A stretch of DNA of 64,000 bases from positions 1 through 64,000 of the forward strand of contig NZ_VTTM01000016.1 in NCBI RefSeq assembly GCF_008364795.1, read 5' to 3'. Each line of letters begins with the position of its first letter. Within the stretch, counting starts at the first letter, position 1. Origin of the DNA: Azospirillum oryzae. GTDB taxonomy: Bacteria; Pseudomonadota; Alphaproteobacteria; Azospirillales; Azospirillaceae. Shown one piece after another: positions 7,414-16,204 of the stretch. Below the pieces are notes generated by a model that worked only from the letters and a program-made list of their open reading frames with translations, did not search any database and was not told where the DNA came from. The position numbers and the translations under genes are program-made.

Positions 7414-8912
7414 AGGGTCTCCTCGTCGTTCAGGAGATCATCAGGGGAACCGAGACGAGCGGACCACTGGTCCACGGCCTGATCGACCAACTCCTGCGCC
7501 TCCTCGATGTACGTGAGGTAGATGTAGGTGCTGGTGAGGCTGCGGTGACCGAGGAGGCGACGCAGGCGGTCGAGAGGGTCGAAGACGATGCGGCGGTAGG
7601 CACCCTCGTCCAGGTCGCGGCGCTGCTGGCGGAGATCGACGACGCTGCCCAACGAGGCGCGGATCAGTTCGCTCAACATGTAGACCGCGAAGGTGTGACG
7701 GAGCGTGTGCGGCGTCACGCGGATGTCGAAGCCGAAACGGGCACACCGCTCGCACGCGCGGATGAACACGGCTTCGAAATTCTCAGGCTCTGTGGGCAAG
7801 CCTTGCTCCGTGCACCAGAGGAGGCCGGGTTCAGAGGGGAATCCGTCGTCGCCAATGCTGAACAGCTTGGCCCGATCTTCTGGGCCGATCGCGGCGTAGT
7901 CGAGCTTCTTCGTGGCGTGGCCGGCGAGGCGGCAGTGGATGGCCGTCCAGCGGGTAACGAGCAAGAGGTTGTCCAGGCGCCGATAGTGGCCAGCCTGAAC
8001 GGCCTTGGCGACGGCGTTGTCGCGATCCTCCTGGATGTACGGGAGGACGAAGTCACGGAGCACGCGCCGTGGGATGTGAACGAGCCGTCCCTTTGCGCGC
8101 TTCGCCGTCAGATGGGCCAGCTGCATGCGGAAGGTCTTGACGTTGGCGGTGGTGTCCGCAGCGGGATCAGGCAGTTCCGCTTTGAGGATCCGCGTGGCCT
8201 CCGTAAGACGCAGGCCTGTGGTCACCAGAAGCTCCGCGAAAGCGGCGTTGCGCAGGGCATTGCGCCCACGGAAGGAGGGGTCAGGGCGTCCGTCCGGAAG
8301 GCGGCCGAGCAAGCCGATGTCGCGGAACCGCAGGTAGTCATCCAGGGTGATGCACTTCACCTCCTCGCTCGGGCCGACGCGTTCCAGGAACTGGTTGCTG
8401 CGCACGGTGGTGCTGCCGTCGTGCCCTGGAATGTTCGCAGTGGCGTAGCGGTAATCGAACGGCAAAGCGGCGATCAGGTCCTCGCTCAGTGCCCAGCGGT
8501 AGAAGCGGTCCAGGGCGGCGATGGCGCGGTTCCAGCTGCGCTCCGTGACGGCGGCCAAGCCAAGCCGACGGGCGCGGTAGTAGCTGCGGAGGTCGTCTTT
8601 GCTGGCCCTCAGCAGGGGCGTGCCCCCGCAGCGCTCGTCCAGGAACCGGGCGAACAGGTGGAGGTCGCGGGCGTAGGCGCGCCACGTCCGCGGCGAACGG
8701 CAACCGTCGGCCGAGAGGTCGCGGAAGAATTTGTTGAGCACGCGGTCATAGCGACCGGCTGCGTCCAGAAAGAAGGGCATCCCGTCCGGGACGGAGAGGT
8801 TTTCCAGAGCCTGCAGCGCCGCCGGCGGCAGTGGCGGAAGGGCGACGCCAGTCAGCGACGTGTCTGGACCGGAACGGCGGAGGGAACCGAGGTCTGTAAA
8901 GAACAGTTCCAT
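7410..8912 (-). CDS. Tyrosine recombinase, first of trio, 500 aa
   Basis: All catalytic residues are visible: arginine in TTGLRLTEA near residue 230, HTLRH near residue 405, LLGHRS, and the tyrosine in STYIYLTY near residue 465. An N-terminal SAM-like core-binding domain precedes them. The ATG at 8912 has an upstream AGGTGA. It is the promoter-proximal gene of the four-gene operon and overlaps the next gene by 4 bases. It is probably the fully active member of the trio; the others may act in site recognition or synapsis. Its place corresponds to TnpA of Tn554-type elements. Confidence 0.85.
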   Translation of the reverse strand: MELFFTDLGSLRRSGPDTSLTGVALPPLPPAALQALENLSVPDGMPFFLDAAGRYDRVLNKFFRDLSADGCRSPRTWRAYARDLHLFARFLDERCGGTPLLRASKDDLRSYYRARRLGLAAVTERSWNRAIAALDRFYRWALSEDLIAALPFDYRYATANIPGHDGSTTVRSNQFLERVGPSEEVKCITLDDYLRFRDIGLLGRLPDGRPDPSFRGRNALRNAAFAELLVTTGLRLTEATRILKAELPDPAADTTANVKTFRMQLAHLTAKRAKGRLVHIPRRVLRDFVLPYIQEDRDNAVAKAVQAGHYRRLDNLLLVTRWTAIHCRLAGHATKKLDYAAIGPEDRAKLFSIGDDGFPSEPGLLWCTEQGLPTEPENFEAVFIRACERCARFGFDIRVTPHTLRHTFAVYMLSELIRASLGSVVDLRQQRRDLDEGAYRRIVFDPLDRLRRLLGHRSLTSTYIYLTYIEEAQELVDQAVDQWSARLGSPDDLLNDEETL

Positions 8913-9108
8913 CGCGTCACCTACGTGACCGGAATCGCGACCTAGGCCAGGCGCCGAGTGCGATCAACGGTGAACGGGATTACCGACATTGGGTTGATCC
9001 TGCGCTGCGTTCCTGCTCCGCAGTGTAGAGCCGGGATGAGACCTACACAAGTGCCGTAAATAACGGGACGGCCCTATGAGACTAATGAGCCCGATACAGA
9101 CTGTAGGG

Positions 9109-10761
9109 CTAATCCTGTCCGGTGTAGTAGGTCACCGTCGTGTCGGTGGAGCGATGGCCGAGGAGTTGGCGCGACAGCTCGTAATTGCCGGGATCGAACT
9201 GCTGACTGAGCTTGCCGGCGAGGTGGCGGAACAGGTGGGGATTGACCGTGAGGCCGGTGTGGTCGCGCACCGCCCGCTCGATCTGCGCCGTCAACGCGGT
9301 GATGTGCTTGCAGCCGCCGTCGCGTCCGGGGAACAGCAGGCCGCCGGTGTCCGACGTCAGCAGCGGGCGGTAGCGCGTCAGGAAGTGGTCGATCATCCGC
9401 ACGAGTGGTTCCGGCAGCACCGCCTCGATCGGCTGGCTGGTCTTGGTCTCCTCCGCCGGGATGACGAGATGGACGACGGCGTGATGGCCGGAGCGGCTGC
9501 GGCAGAGATGACGATGGACGTCCAGCCGCAGCAGGTTGAGGCGGCGCAGCGGCACCAGCAGCAGAATCTGCACCGCCACCGCGGTCTGCGCCATCAGGGC
9601 TTCCCGGCGGCTGGGCGCCGCCACGCGGTCGGCCTTGTCCATCAACCGCTCCGGCAGGGTGAGCAGGGCCAGCAGGTGCTTGGGGTCGTCGAAGGCGCGC
9701 AGACGGGCTCGGTTCTTGTCGGTCATACCCTTGCGTCGGCCGCCGAGCTTGGCGACCAGCTTGTTCAGCCGCTCCAGGTCGGTCTTGGATACCTGAACCC
9801 AGTGACGGGCGACAGCCAGCAGGCACTTGGCCTGTTCGATCAGGCCGGGGCTGGCCCCGCCCCGGCGGGTCATCAGCCACAGCAGGGCGGCCTTGAAGCG
9901 TTCCGGCACCACCAGCGCCGCCAGCGTGGTCAAGGTCCGGGGTTCCTCACCGGCATGAACGAGGGCGGCGGCGAAACGCAGCACATGGCCGCGGGCGGTC
10001 TTCAGTGAGCTGGGGCGCAACGGCCGGGTCGGGCCGAACTCGTCCAGCGGGTCGGCGCCGGACAGCCGCTGCATCCATGCCGCCAGATCGGTGGCAAAGG
10101 ACGCCGGGAGGCGGTCCAACGGCAGTTGGTAGTCGTCCCGGTTGCTGGTGACCGGCACCGGCGTGATCGGCCAGCCGGGCAGGGCGACGGCGACGGCTTG
10201 GTTCCACTGCTGGCGGGCCATACGCTCGACCCGCTGCGGCTTGGCGACCAGCGTGCCGTTCGTTAGCGATGTGGCAAAGGCGGTGAAGGTGGCGTCCGAC
10301 ACGGCGTCCGGCCTGATGTCGTGGTCGGCACAGTACCGCAGGAAACGGGCGAGGCCGCGCTGCATCGCCGGGTCGGTGACCGCCGCGCGGAGGCTGTACC
10401 AGGGCTCCGGCAGATGGCAGGCGAGGCGCCGGTGGGGCGCAGCGGTGCCGTAGTGGCGCAGCAGGGTGCCGATAGCGGAGCGGATGTTCTGCCAGCGCTT
10501 GAGCGACAGGCCGTGGGCCGCCGGATGGACGGAGGCGATCAGCGGGCGCAGCGCATCGAAGCTGGCCGGGATGGCGGCGAGGTCGCGTCCGACGATGCCG
10601 CCGAAACGGCGCAGGGAGGAGGCATGGTCCCGGGCGCGCTGCGGCGGCAGGGCGGGGTCGGCCAGGACGCGCGTCAGCAGGTCGGCCAGGGAGCGCACCG
10701 GCGGCATATCAAGCACCGCAGACGGACTGAGCGGAAACTGGGAAGTGGTGGAGATGGTCAT
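9109..10761 (-). CDS. Tyrosine-type site-specific integrase, ~550 aa
   Basis: The C-terminal catalytic domain is complete: LVPLRRLNLLRL (first arginine), NPHLFRHLAGKL (HxxRH), LLGHRSTDTT and a final TYYTGQD with the catalytic tyrosine. The long N-terminal part should be the DNA-binding arm. An excisionase-like gene lies just upstream, so this is probably the integrase of a second, separate module. I start at the ATG at 10761 (CGAGG upstream); an in-frame GTG at 10818 would add 19 residues. Copies of TGGACA at 10785, 10882 and 10892 just upstream could be arm-type sites. It is unlike the trio proteins in sequence and is not coupled to them. Confidence 0.85.
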   Translation of the reverse strand: MTISTTSQFPLSPSAVLDMPPVRSLADLLTRVLADPALPPQRARDHASSLRRFGGIVGRDLAAIPASFDALRPLIASVHPAAHGLSLKRWQNIRSAIGTLLRHYGTAAPHRRLACHLPEPWYSLRAAVTDPAMQRGLARFLRYCADHDIRPDAVSDATFTAFATSLTNGTLVAKPQRVERMARQQWNQAVAVALPGWPITPVPVTSNRDDYQLPLDRLPASFATDLAAWMQRLSGADPLDEFGPTRPLRPSSLKTARGHVLRFAAALVHAGEEPRTLTTLAALVVPERFKAALLWLMTRRGGASPGLIEQAKCLLAVARHWVQVSKTDLERLNKLVAKLGGRRKGMTDKNRARLRAFDDPKHLLALLTLPERLMDKADRVAAPSRREALMAQTAVAVQILLLVPLRRLNLLRLDVHRHLCRSRSGHHAVVHLVIPAEETKTSQPIEAVLPEPLVRMIDHFLTRYRPLLTSDTGGLLFPGRDGGCKHITALTAQIERAVRDHTGLTVNPHLFRHLAGKLSQQFDPGNYELSRQLLGHRSTDTTVTYYTGQD

Positions 10762-10904
10762 CCATGGCCTCGGGAAGACAGGAGTGGACAGGAAGTCCGG
10801 ATCGGGAAGACGTAGCACGCTTTTGGTTCGAAAATACGAGGGCGACCTCTTCCCGATGATCGTCTAAGCCCTTGCAACTACTGGACAAGGGTGGACAGTG
10901 GTGG

Positions 10905-11096
10905 TCAGCTGGTCCAGCGCTGCCGCAGGAAGATGTCGAGGTCCTTCGGCTGGATGCGGATCTGACGGCCGAGTCGGACGGTGGGCAGGTCGCCCGACAC
11001 AATCCAGCGGCGGACGGTCTTGACGCTGACCTGCAGGCGCTCGGCGACGTCAGGGATGGTCAGCAGGGCGGGGGGACGGGAGGGGAGCTTGCTCAT
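10905..11096 (-). CDS. Excisionase / MerR-like HTH protein, 63 aa
   Basis: The compact winged HTH (LLTIPDVAERLQVSVKTVRRWIVSGDLPTVRLG) is followed by RQIRIQPKDLDIFL. This is the standard pattern of HTH_17/excisionase proteins that bend att DNA and set recombination direction. The start overlaps the stop of the 55-aa ORF upstream (ATGA). It lies directly ahead of the integrase, as xis genes often do. Longer readings of this frame extend into low-quality arginine/proline-rich sequence and were not used. Confidence 0.8.
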   Translation of the reverse strand: MSKLPSRPPALLTIPDVAERLQVSVKTVRRWIVSGDLPTVRLGRQIRIQPKDLDIFLRQRWTS

Positions 11097-11260
11097 TGCG
11101 GCTTCGGGGGCTGCGTCGGCTCGCCCGAACGCGCCAGGTATTCCCGCGCCGCCATGCGGCCCAGCAGGCGCGCCAGCGCACGCAGGCGCTCGACCGCAGC
11201 CTCGGACTCGGGAGGGGTGCAGGGGGCGGCAGTGTCGGGGGAGAGGACATGGTGGGTCAT
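11093..11260 (-). CDS. Small hypothetical protein, 55 aa, coupled to excisionase
   Basis: Reads MTHHVLSPDTAAP, then a helix with AVERLRALARLLGRMAAREYLA, then a proline-rich end. A good ribosome site (AAGAGGGC) precedes the ATG, and its stop overlaps the excisionase start by 4 bases. These two facts are the evidence for a real gene, since 55 codons alone would not be enough. No function is known. It may be a regulatory leader protein for the excisionase or a small accessory DNA-binding protein. Confidence 0.55.
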   Translation of the reverse strand: MTHHVLSPDTAAPCTPPESEAAVERLRALARLLGRMAAREYLARSGEPTQPPKPQ

Positions 11261-11305
11261 GCCCTCTTCGTGCCAAAGCTGGACTCCTGTGCCGAAAGGG
11301 CCAGA

Positions 11306-12031
11306 TCAGCTCTGCGGCGCAGCTGATTTGTTCGGGCCGGTTCGCCGGGCTTTGATGGCGCGCTTCACTGCGGTGCGCAGGGCGTTCTTGGTCGGCGTGT
11401 AGCCCAGCGCCTCCAGGCAGAGTTGGAGGAAGTCGACCAACGGCCCGCCGGCGGCCCCGCTCATGTCGTCCCAGGAGGTGCCGGGCGGCCGGTCGCTGAT
11501 CGCCTCGTAGACGTCCAGCAGGAAGTCGAAAGTCATGTGGTAGCCGGCCGCGGCCTTGTGGCGCGTTCCACCGACGCCGGAGGCGACGCGGTCCGCTTCG
11601 GCATCCCGCACCAGTTCGGCCGCGGTCCGCAGCATCAGCACGCCGCTGAAGGCGTCCTCCAGCGCGTGGTCTGCCTGCCCATCCATGATGGCGGCGTTGG
11701 GGTCATCCGGCGTCAGTTGCGCGGCCAAGCCCCACAGGAGCTGTGGGACGGGACGGAGGCGCCCATCCTGCGGTGTGTCGTCCTGGATGGCCTCCAGCAG
11801 GGCGTCGCAGGCCGCCATGATGCGCTTCATTCGGTCGCGGGTGGCGCTGGGGGCGGGCGTCTGGTCAAGGACTGCGTGGGAGGCTGCCAGGGCCGGAAGT
11901 TTCTCGGCGTAGTGGCGCCAAGCCGCAATCCTGCTGGGATCGGACAACTGCAGCCGATCGACGACAGCATCGAACAACAGCCGCCATGGTTCGTCCCGCA
12001 TTTCCGTCGGCTGAGGTACCTGTTCCGTCAT
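11306..12031 (-). CDS. Hypothetical mobile-element protein, 241 aa
   Basis: A mostly helical, acidic protein that begins MTEQVPQPTEM and ends in a basic tail (AIKARRTGPNKSAAPQS). No catalytic motif or membrane segment is visible. I start at the ATG at 12031 because the longer upstream frame is low-complexity and arginine-rich. The ribosome site is weak. It lies in the cluster of integrase-module genes, all on the minus strand, so it probably serves that element. The family is not recognised. Confidence 0.55.
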   Translation of the reverse strand: MTEQVPQPTEMRDEPWRLLFDAVVDRLQLSDPSRIAAWRHYAEKLPALAASHAVLDQTPAPSATRDRMKRIMAACDALLEAIQDDTPQDGRLRPVPQLLWGLAAQLTPDDPNAAIMDGQADHALEDAFSGVLMLRTAAELVRDAEADRVASGVGGTRHKAAAGYHMTFDFLLDVYEAISDRPPGTSWDDMSGAAGGPLVDFLQLCLEALGYTPTKNALRTAVKRAIKARRTGPNKSAAPQS

Positions 12032-12109
12032 AATGGGTATCGCTGTGATGCCGAAGGTGGATGACGTCGCGGTGTCGCGTCGGATCATACCGGGACCATC
12101 CGGCGGCAT

Positions 12110-12133
12110 GAAGGGCGGCTGACGCCGCCCTTC
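12110..12133. repeat. 10-bp stem-loop, possible terminator
   Basis: The arms GAAGGGCGGC and GCCGCCCTTC enclose TGAC. It lies between the 186-aa gene and the 241-aa gene, both on the minus strand. No T-run follows on either side, so termination is uncertain. Confidence 0.5.
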
Positions 12134-12209
12134 CGCTGCCATGCCCAGCCTTGCCATGCCACGCCGATCCGTGCCACGCCAAGGTTGCATCGAGGCGCCG
12201 GTCGGCCCC

Positions 12210-12770
12210 TCAATGCACCGTGAAGCGCCCGAATTTGGGGCGCCAATCTCCAAGGCCGACCACCTCGCCGGTGGTGCGGATGATGTCCCGGACGTCATCC
12301 TCGCTCAGCAGCGATGGCATGAACTGGATGGTGACCGCAGCACTCCAGTCATCGAAGCGCGGCCGGACCCGCATCACCCGCAGGCGCTCAACCCGGACGC
12401 CAGTGCGAAAGCGGAAGCGGCCGTCATCCCACAACTTCTCTGGCTCGCGGGGGCCGTCATACTGAAGCGGGATGTTGCCGTCACACAGGATGCCCGCTTT
12501 GGCCAGCGGCCCGCGGCGTTTGCGCTTGGCGCCGTCGATCAGCGCCGCCTCGATCAACTCGCCCGGAAGGCAGGGTTCGCCGCCATGCAGGTAGAGTGAG
12601 CCAAGGAATTCAAGCTTGGCCATCCGCTCCAGATCGGCCTCCGTCTTCGGCCGCTTGCTGCTCAGCTTCTTGATGTCCTTGACCAGCGGGTCGAGCGGAT
12701 CGGCCAGCCGGCCGTTGTGCATGAGGAGGGGTGAGACGCCGGTGATCTGGAAGCTCAGGGGCTGATACAT
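12210..12770 (-). CDS. Conserved phage/mobile-element protein of unknown function, 186 aa
   Basis: The features are SPLLMHNGRLADPLDP near the start, an EFLGSLYL segment, GELIEAALIDGAKRKRRG, and the C-terminal GLGDWRPKFGRF. This order is familiar from uncharacterised phage and integrated-element proteins, but I know no tested function. The fold pattern (alternating strands, glycine-rich end) faintly resembles ferredoxin-like RAMP proteins, which I would not press. A strong ribosome site (GGAGG) precedes the ATG at 12770. The upstream HNH gene overlaps its first ~160 bases in another frame. Confidence 0.65.
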   Translation of the reverse strand: MYQPLSFQITGVSPLLMHNGRLADPLDPLVKDIKKLSSKRPKTEADLERMAKLEFLGSLYLHGGEPCLPGELIEAALIDGAKRKRRGPLAKAGILCDGNIPLQYDGPREPEKLWDDGRFRFRTGVRVERLRVMRVRPRFDDWSAAVTIQFMPSLLSEDDVRDIIRTTGEVVGLGDWRPKFGRFTVH

Positions 12771-13164
12771 CGGGGACCTCCAGCCGCGGACGGGGGCGGC
12801 TTGGCTGGGTGTCGGGGAGATTGACCGTGGCCGTGGTGTAGCGGCGGCCGCGCAGCATGCTGGTCACGGTCTCGTGGCAGGGCGCACACAGCGTTGTCAC
12901 GGCCTCCAGGCTGTCCTGGGTCCAGTCGCCGCGGGGAGGGTAAACGCGGTGGTGTCCTTCCAACTGGTCTGTCGCGTTGCACAGGACGCACCGCCCGCCA
13001 TCGCGGGCGAACGCATCACGCCGCAGAGCGCGCCATTGAGGACTGGCGAGGTAAGCGGCGTAACCGGCAGGGCCGCGGGCTGGACCCATCGGCGCAGCTG
13101 ATGGGGACACTGCTGACGGAGAGATGTTCGCCGCTGATGTGTTTGTCGGCTTGCATGGGCTCAT
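12610..13164 (-). CDS. HNH endonuclease-like protein, ~184 aa
   Basis: The core reads WRALRRDAFARDGGRCVLC, then LEGHHRVYPPRGDW, then LEAVTTLCAPCHETV. It has paired CxxC zinc ligands and the GHH-type catalytic motif of HNH nucleases. Such proteins nick or cut DNA in phages and integrated elements. The C-terminal ~55 residues after RPRLEVPDV come from sequence that also codes the start of the next gene in another frame and look low-complexity. The stop may once have been earlier, or a frameshift may have extended the protein. I start at the ATG at 13164. It diverges from the XRE regulator. Confidence 0.7.
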   Translation of the reverse strand: MSPCKPTNTSAANISPSAVSPSAAPMGPARGPAGYAAYLASPQWRALRRDAFARDGGRCVLCNATDQLEGHHRVYPPRGDWTQDSLEAVTTLCAPCHETVTSMLRGRRYTTATVNLPDTQPSRPRPRLEVPDVSAPELPDHRRLTPPHAQRPAGRSARPAGQGHQEAEQQAAEDGGRSGADGQA

Positions 13165-13198
13165 GCCGATCCATTGGTTCGTTCTGATCGACAAATAC

Positions 13199-13213
13199 CG
13201 ATCTGGTAGATCG
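13199..13213. promoter_or_regulatory. Palindromic operator candidate CGATCT-GGT-AGATCG
   Basis: Perfect 6-bp arms lie around a 3-bp centre, midway between the divergent HNH and XRE genes. It is a likely binding site for the XRE protein encoded alongside. Confidence 0.5.
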
Positions 13214-13237
13214 TGGTCAAGGCGCCATAACGGCGTA

Positions 13238-13251
13238 ATGATCCGGATCAT
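13238..13251. promoter_or_regulatory. 14-bp perfect palindrome at the XRE start
   Basis: ATGATCCGGATCAT is self-complementary and overlaps both possible start codons of the XRE gene (13238 and 13250). It could be an autoregulatory operator. It differs in sequence from the palindrome at 13199. Confidence 0.45.
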
Positions 13252-13603
13252 GCCATTAAGCTTGAAGCAGCGTGTCGGGTTGAGGGTTAAGGAGGCGCGG
13301 GCGGCCCGCAGCCTCACCCAAGAGGCATTGGCGGATCTGGTCGGCCGGACGGTCGAGGCTGTGTCCAACATCGAACGAGGCCGCACCTTTCCGACGATCG
13401 AGACGCTGGAGCAGCTTGGTCGGCATCTTGACATGCCGATTCAGTATTTTTTCGAGGATGCCGACCAATCTATCGAAGATAAGAGATTTATATTAGAAGG
13501 GCGAGTGAAAGCCATAGCCAGAAGGCTAAATCAAGAAGATTTGGAATTGGCAGTTCTGCAGATGACGGCAATGTTAGAGGTTAGGCATCCGAGATCTGGT
13601 TAA
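13250..13603 (+). CDS. XRE-family HTH regulator, 117 aa
   Basis: The N-terminal Cro/CI-type HTH is clear: LTQEALADLVGRTVEAVSNIERGRTFPTIETLEQLGRHL, followed by PIQYFFED. A short helical C-terminal domain may mediate dimerisation. It is the lone plus-strand regulator facing the minus-strand integration genes, with two palindromes in the shared promoter. It probably represses the integration module and itself. The start is ATG 13250 or the in-frame ATG 13238. The second half of the gene is AT-richer than the rest of the module. Confidence 0.8.
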   Translation: MPLSLKQRVGLRVKEARAARSLTQEALADLVGRTVEAVSNIERGRTFPTIETLEQLGRHLDMPIQYFFEDADQSIEDKRFILEGRVKAIARRLNQEDLELAVLQMTAMLEVRHPRSG

Positions 13604-13894
13604 ATGCAGGGCGTTGTCAAGATTATGATTTTCCATATGGCGTAAGCGCCAAAATTGTTCTGTGAAATCAGCAGAAATATTGCTTAGATCGGTGGAAGTC
13701 GAGTGTAGTCAGAGTTGCCTTGACAATGAGGTGGCTCCGAGCGCCGACCGAGCAATTGTATTTTTTTGCCGAGAGGTGCGGGCAATGTAGGGGGGCCGCG
13801 CACAATAGCATTTCCAGAAGCCCGATCTGCGCTGATGCGTCCCCGAGTGGTGGTGCATGGCAGCTCGGGCAGGCCCCCCACTGGAAAACAAACC

Positions 13895-16204
13895 ATGTAT
13901 GACAACGTCATCCGCCCGAAGGCGTGGCTGGACTTCAATGATGCGCCTAACCAGATCGAAATCCCGGACTCACCGCAGCAGGAAGGGGCAAAGGACGCCA
14001 TCAAGGAGATCCTGCTGGGCGCCTTGCCTGACGTGCTGACCTACCTACTGCCGAAGGGCAAGCGCGTCGGGCGGAAGTTTGTCATCGGCAACACTGCGGG
14101 TGAGCCGGGCGACAGCCTGGAAATCGAGCTAACGGGCGAAAAGAAAGGCGTCTGGTGCGACCACGGCAATGCAGCCGAGGGGCAGACTGGCGGCGACATC
14201 CTGTCCCTGTGGGCCGCTTGCCACAGCATGAACGCCAGGACGCAGTTCCCGCAGGTCCTGGAGTCCGTCAAGGCATGGCTCGGCGGAATGAGCGACCGCT
14301 ATGTCAACGCGACGCCGACGCCAGGAGAGCCGAACAGCGACGACTGGCAGCCGATGAAGGTGCCGCCGACGGACGAGCTGGGCATGCACACCGGCATGTG
14401 GGTCTATCACGACATGGCCGGCGCTGAAATCTGCCGCGTCTACCGTTACGATCCGGTCGACCCGAAATCGGGCGAGGTCAAGAAGACCTATCGCCAATGG
14501 TTCACCCGCGAACGGCGCTGGTCGGCACCGCAGGACCCGCGCCCCCTCTATCGCATGCCGGAGCTGGCGAACGTCGGCGAGGTCATTCTGGTCGAAGGCG
14601 AGAAAGCCGCCGACGCTTTGTGGGCTATCGACATGCCAGCGACGTCGGCGCTAGGCGGAGCGAAGGCGCCGACCGACAAAACCGACTGGTCGCCGTTGGC
14701 CGGCAAGCGCGTCGTCATCTGGCCCGACAAGGACAAGGTGGGCTGGGAGTATGCGGAGAAGGCCGGCGAGGCAATTATGCGGGCCGGTGCGGCGTCTGTC
14801 GCCATCCTGACCCCAAAAGAACAGTGGCGCGACGGCACCGACGTCGCCGATCTAGCTGCGCCCCACGACCCGAACGGCAAGGGCATGGGCTGGACTCCGG
14901 ACAGCATCCGGGCGTGGGTGCGCAGCAGTACGAGGAAGGTCGCCGCTGCCCTTAATCCGTCGTCGGGCTACCCCGGCTTGGCGGCTATTTCTCCAGCTCG
15001 CGACATGTTCCGTGGCGCCGCGAAAGCGCGCCAGTACTTGGCGGATGGCATCCTTCCACTCGGCATGGTGACGCTCTTTTCTGCTATGGGAGATGCCGGC
15101 AAAGGCATGATGACGCTCGACTTGGCGATTAAGGTGGCTGCTGGAGCGCCTAGCACCGCCTTCGGCGGCGAAGAGACAGCGTTTGGCGGTCCAATCAAGA
15201 CGATGGGCAAAGTGGTCATGTATCTTGGGGAGGATGACTCCGACACCATTCACGAGCGACTTCGCAACCTCGACCCCGGCAATCGCCATTGCAGCAATGA
15301 TAACCTTAAGATCGTGCCCCTGATTGACTTTGGCGGCGCTCAACCCCTGGTAACGATGAACAAGGGGCAGGTGAGTACGACCCCCTTCTTCGATCAGATT
15401 CAGCGCGACTTGATGGCCATTGAGGAGCTGAAGCTGGTGGTGATCGATCCGCTTCAGGTATTCCTGCAAGGCGACCTCACGACAGATACCACTGGCGCTG
15501 CCTACGCAATGGCCCAGTTCGCGCGCCTCGCCCGTGAAACCGGGGCAGCCGTTATCATCAATCACCACATGCGTAAGCCCGCCAACGGCAAGTCGGTCAC
15601 CACTCCCGAGCAAGCGCGTGAGGCGATCCGCGGCACGTCTGCTTTGGTCGACGGTGTGCGTTGTGCTTACGCGTTGTGGCCTGCCGAAGAAAGTGTCGCA
15701 CGATCGATTCTGAAGATTCGTGACCGCTGCTATTCTCCCAATCAGGTCCTGCATGGCGCGGTCGTCAAAGCCAATGCCAAAGCCGACCGCGAGACACGGA
15801 CCTATGTCCGCAACGAAGTCGGCCTCCTCGTTGACATCACCCACCAACTTCGCGGAGGTCGACAATCTGAAGAATTGCTGATGGAGTTGATGGTCGACAA
15901 GATTCGGCATTATGCTGAAGCCGGGCATCCATTTCAGCATACCGGTAAGGATCAGGGGGTGTATCCGAATCGTAAGCTGCTGGGACAGGTGCTTTCCAAG
16001 TCATCGCGGGACATCCTCGAGGGTATCGTTAGAAAGCTCCTTGCTTCTGATCGCATTCGCAAGTGTGCTGCGAGGGGGAGTTCTGTACCTAAGTGGCTTG
16101 ATGTACCAGGTGGGCCTTTTGCTCGCGGTGTCGGACGTGTGAAGGCTGGCGCACCGGAACCGGTCGAGGATGCCCGCGTCGATGATGGTAGCGATGAGGA
16201 GTAG
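13895..16204 (+). CDS. RepA-like primase/helicase (TOPRIM + AAA), 769 aa
   Basis: The order is: N-terminal primase-like region with a CDHGN segment; a TOPRIM motif VEGEKAADALW near residue 231 and WPDKDKVGW; then a RecA-like ATPase with a Walker A variant GDAGKGM near residue 398, Walker B LKLVVIDPLQ, and NHHMRK. This matches the RepA/AAA_25 helicase group that replicates plasmids and integrated elements. The Walker A lysine is kept, but the usual serine/threonine after it is glycine-methionine (GKGM), which is unusual. The ATG at 13895 has only a weak ribosome site. The repeat-rich region downstream could be its origin. Confidence 0.75.
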   Translation: MYDNVIRPKAWLDFNDAPNQIEIPDSPQQEGAKDAIKEILLGALPDVLTYLLPKGKRVGRKFVIGNTAGEPGDSLEIELTGEKKGVWCDHGNAAEGQTGGDILSLWAACHSMNARTQFPQVLESVKAWLGGMSDRYVNATPTPGEPNSDDWQPMKVPPTDELGMHTGMWVYHDMAGAEICRVYRYDPVDPKSGEVKKTYRQWFTRERRWSAPQDPRPLYRMPELANVGEVILVEGEKAADALWAIDMPATSALGGAKAPTDKTDWSPLAGKRVVIWPDKDKVGWEYAEKAGEAIMRAGAASVAILTPKEQWRDGTDVADLAAPHDPNGKGMGWTPDSIRAWVRSSTRKVAAALNPSSGYPGLAAISPARDMFRGAAKARQYLADGILPLGMVTLFSAMGDAGKGMMTLDLAIKVAAGAPSTAFGGEETAFGGPIKTMGKVVMYLGEDDSDTIHERLRNLDPGNRHCSNDNLKIVPLIDFGGAQPLVTMNKGQVSTTPFFDQIQRDLMAIEELKLVVIDPLQVFLQGDLTTDTTGAAYAMAQFARLARETGAAVIINHHMRKPANGKSVTTPEQAREAIRGTSALVDGVRCAYALWPAEESVARSILKIRDRCYSPNQVLHGAVVKANAKADRETRTYVRNEVGLLVDITHQLRGGRQSEELLMELMVDKIRHYAEAGHPFQHTGKDQGVYPNRKLLGQVLSKSSRDILEGIVRKLLASDRIRKCAARGSSVPKWLDVPGGPFARGVGRVKAGAPEPVEDARVDDGSDEE

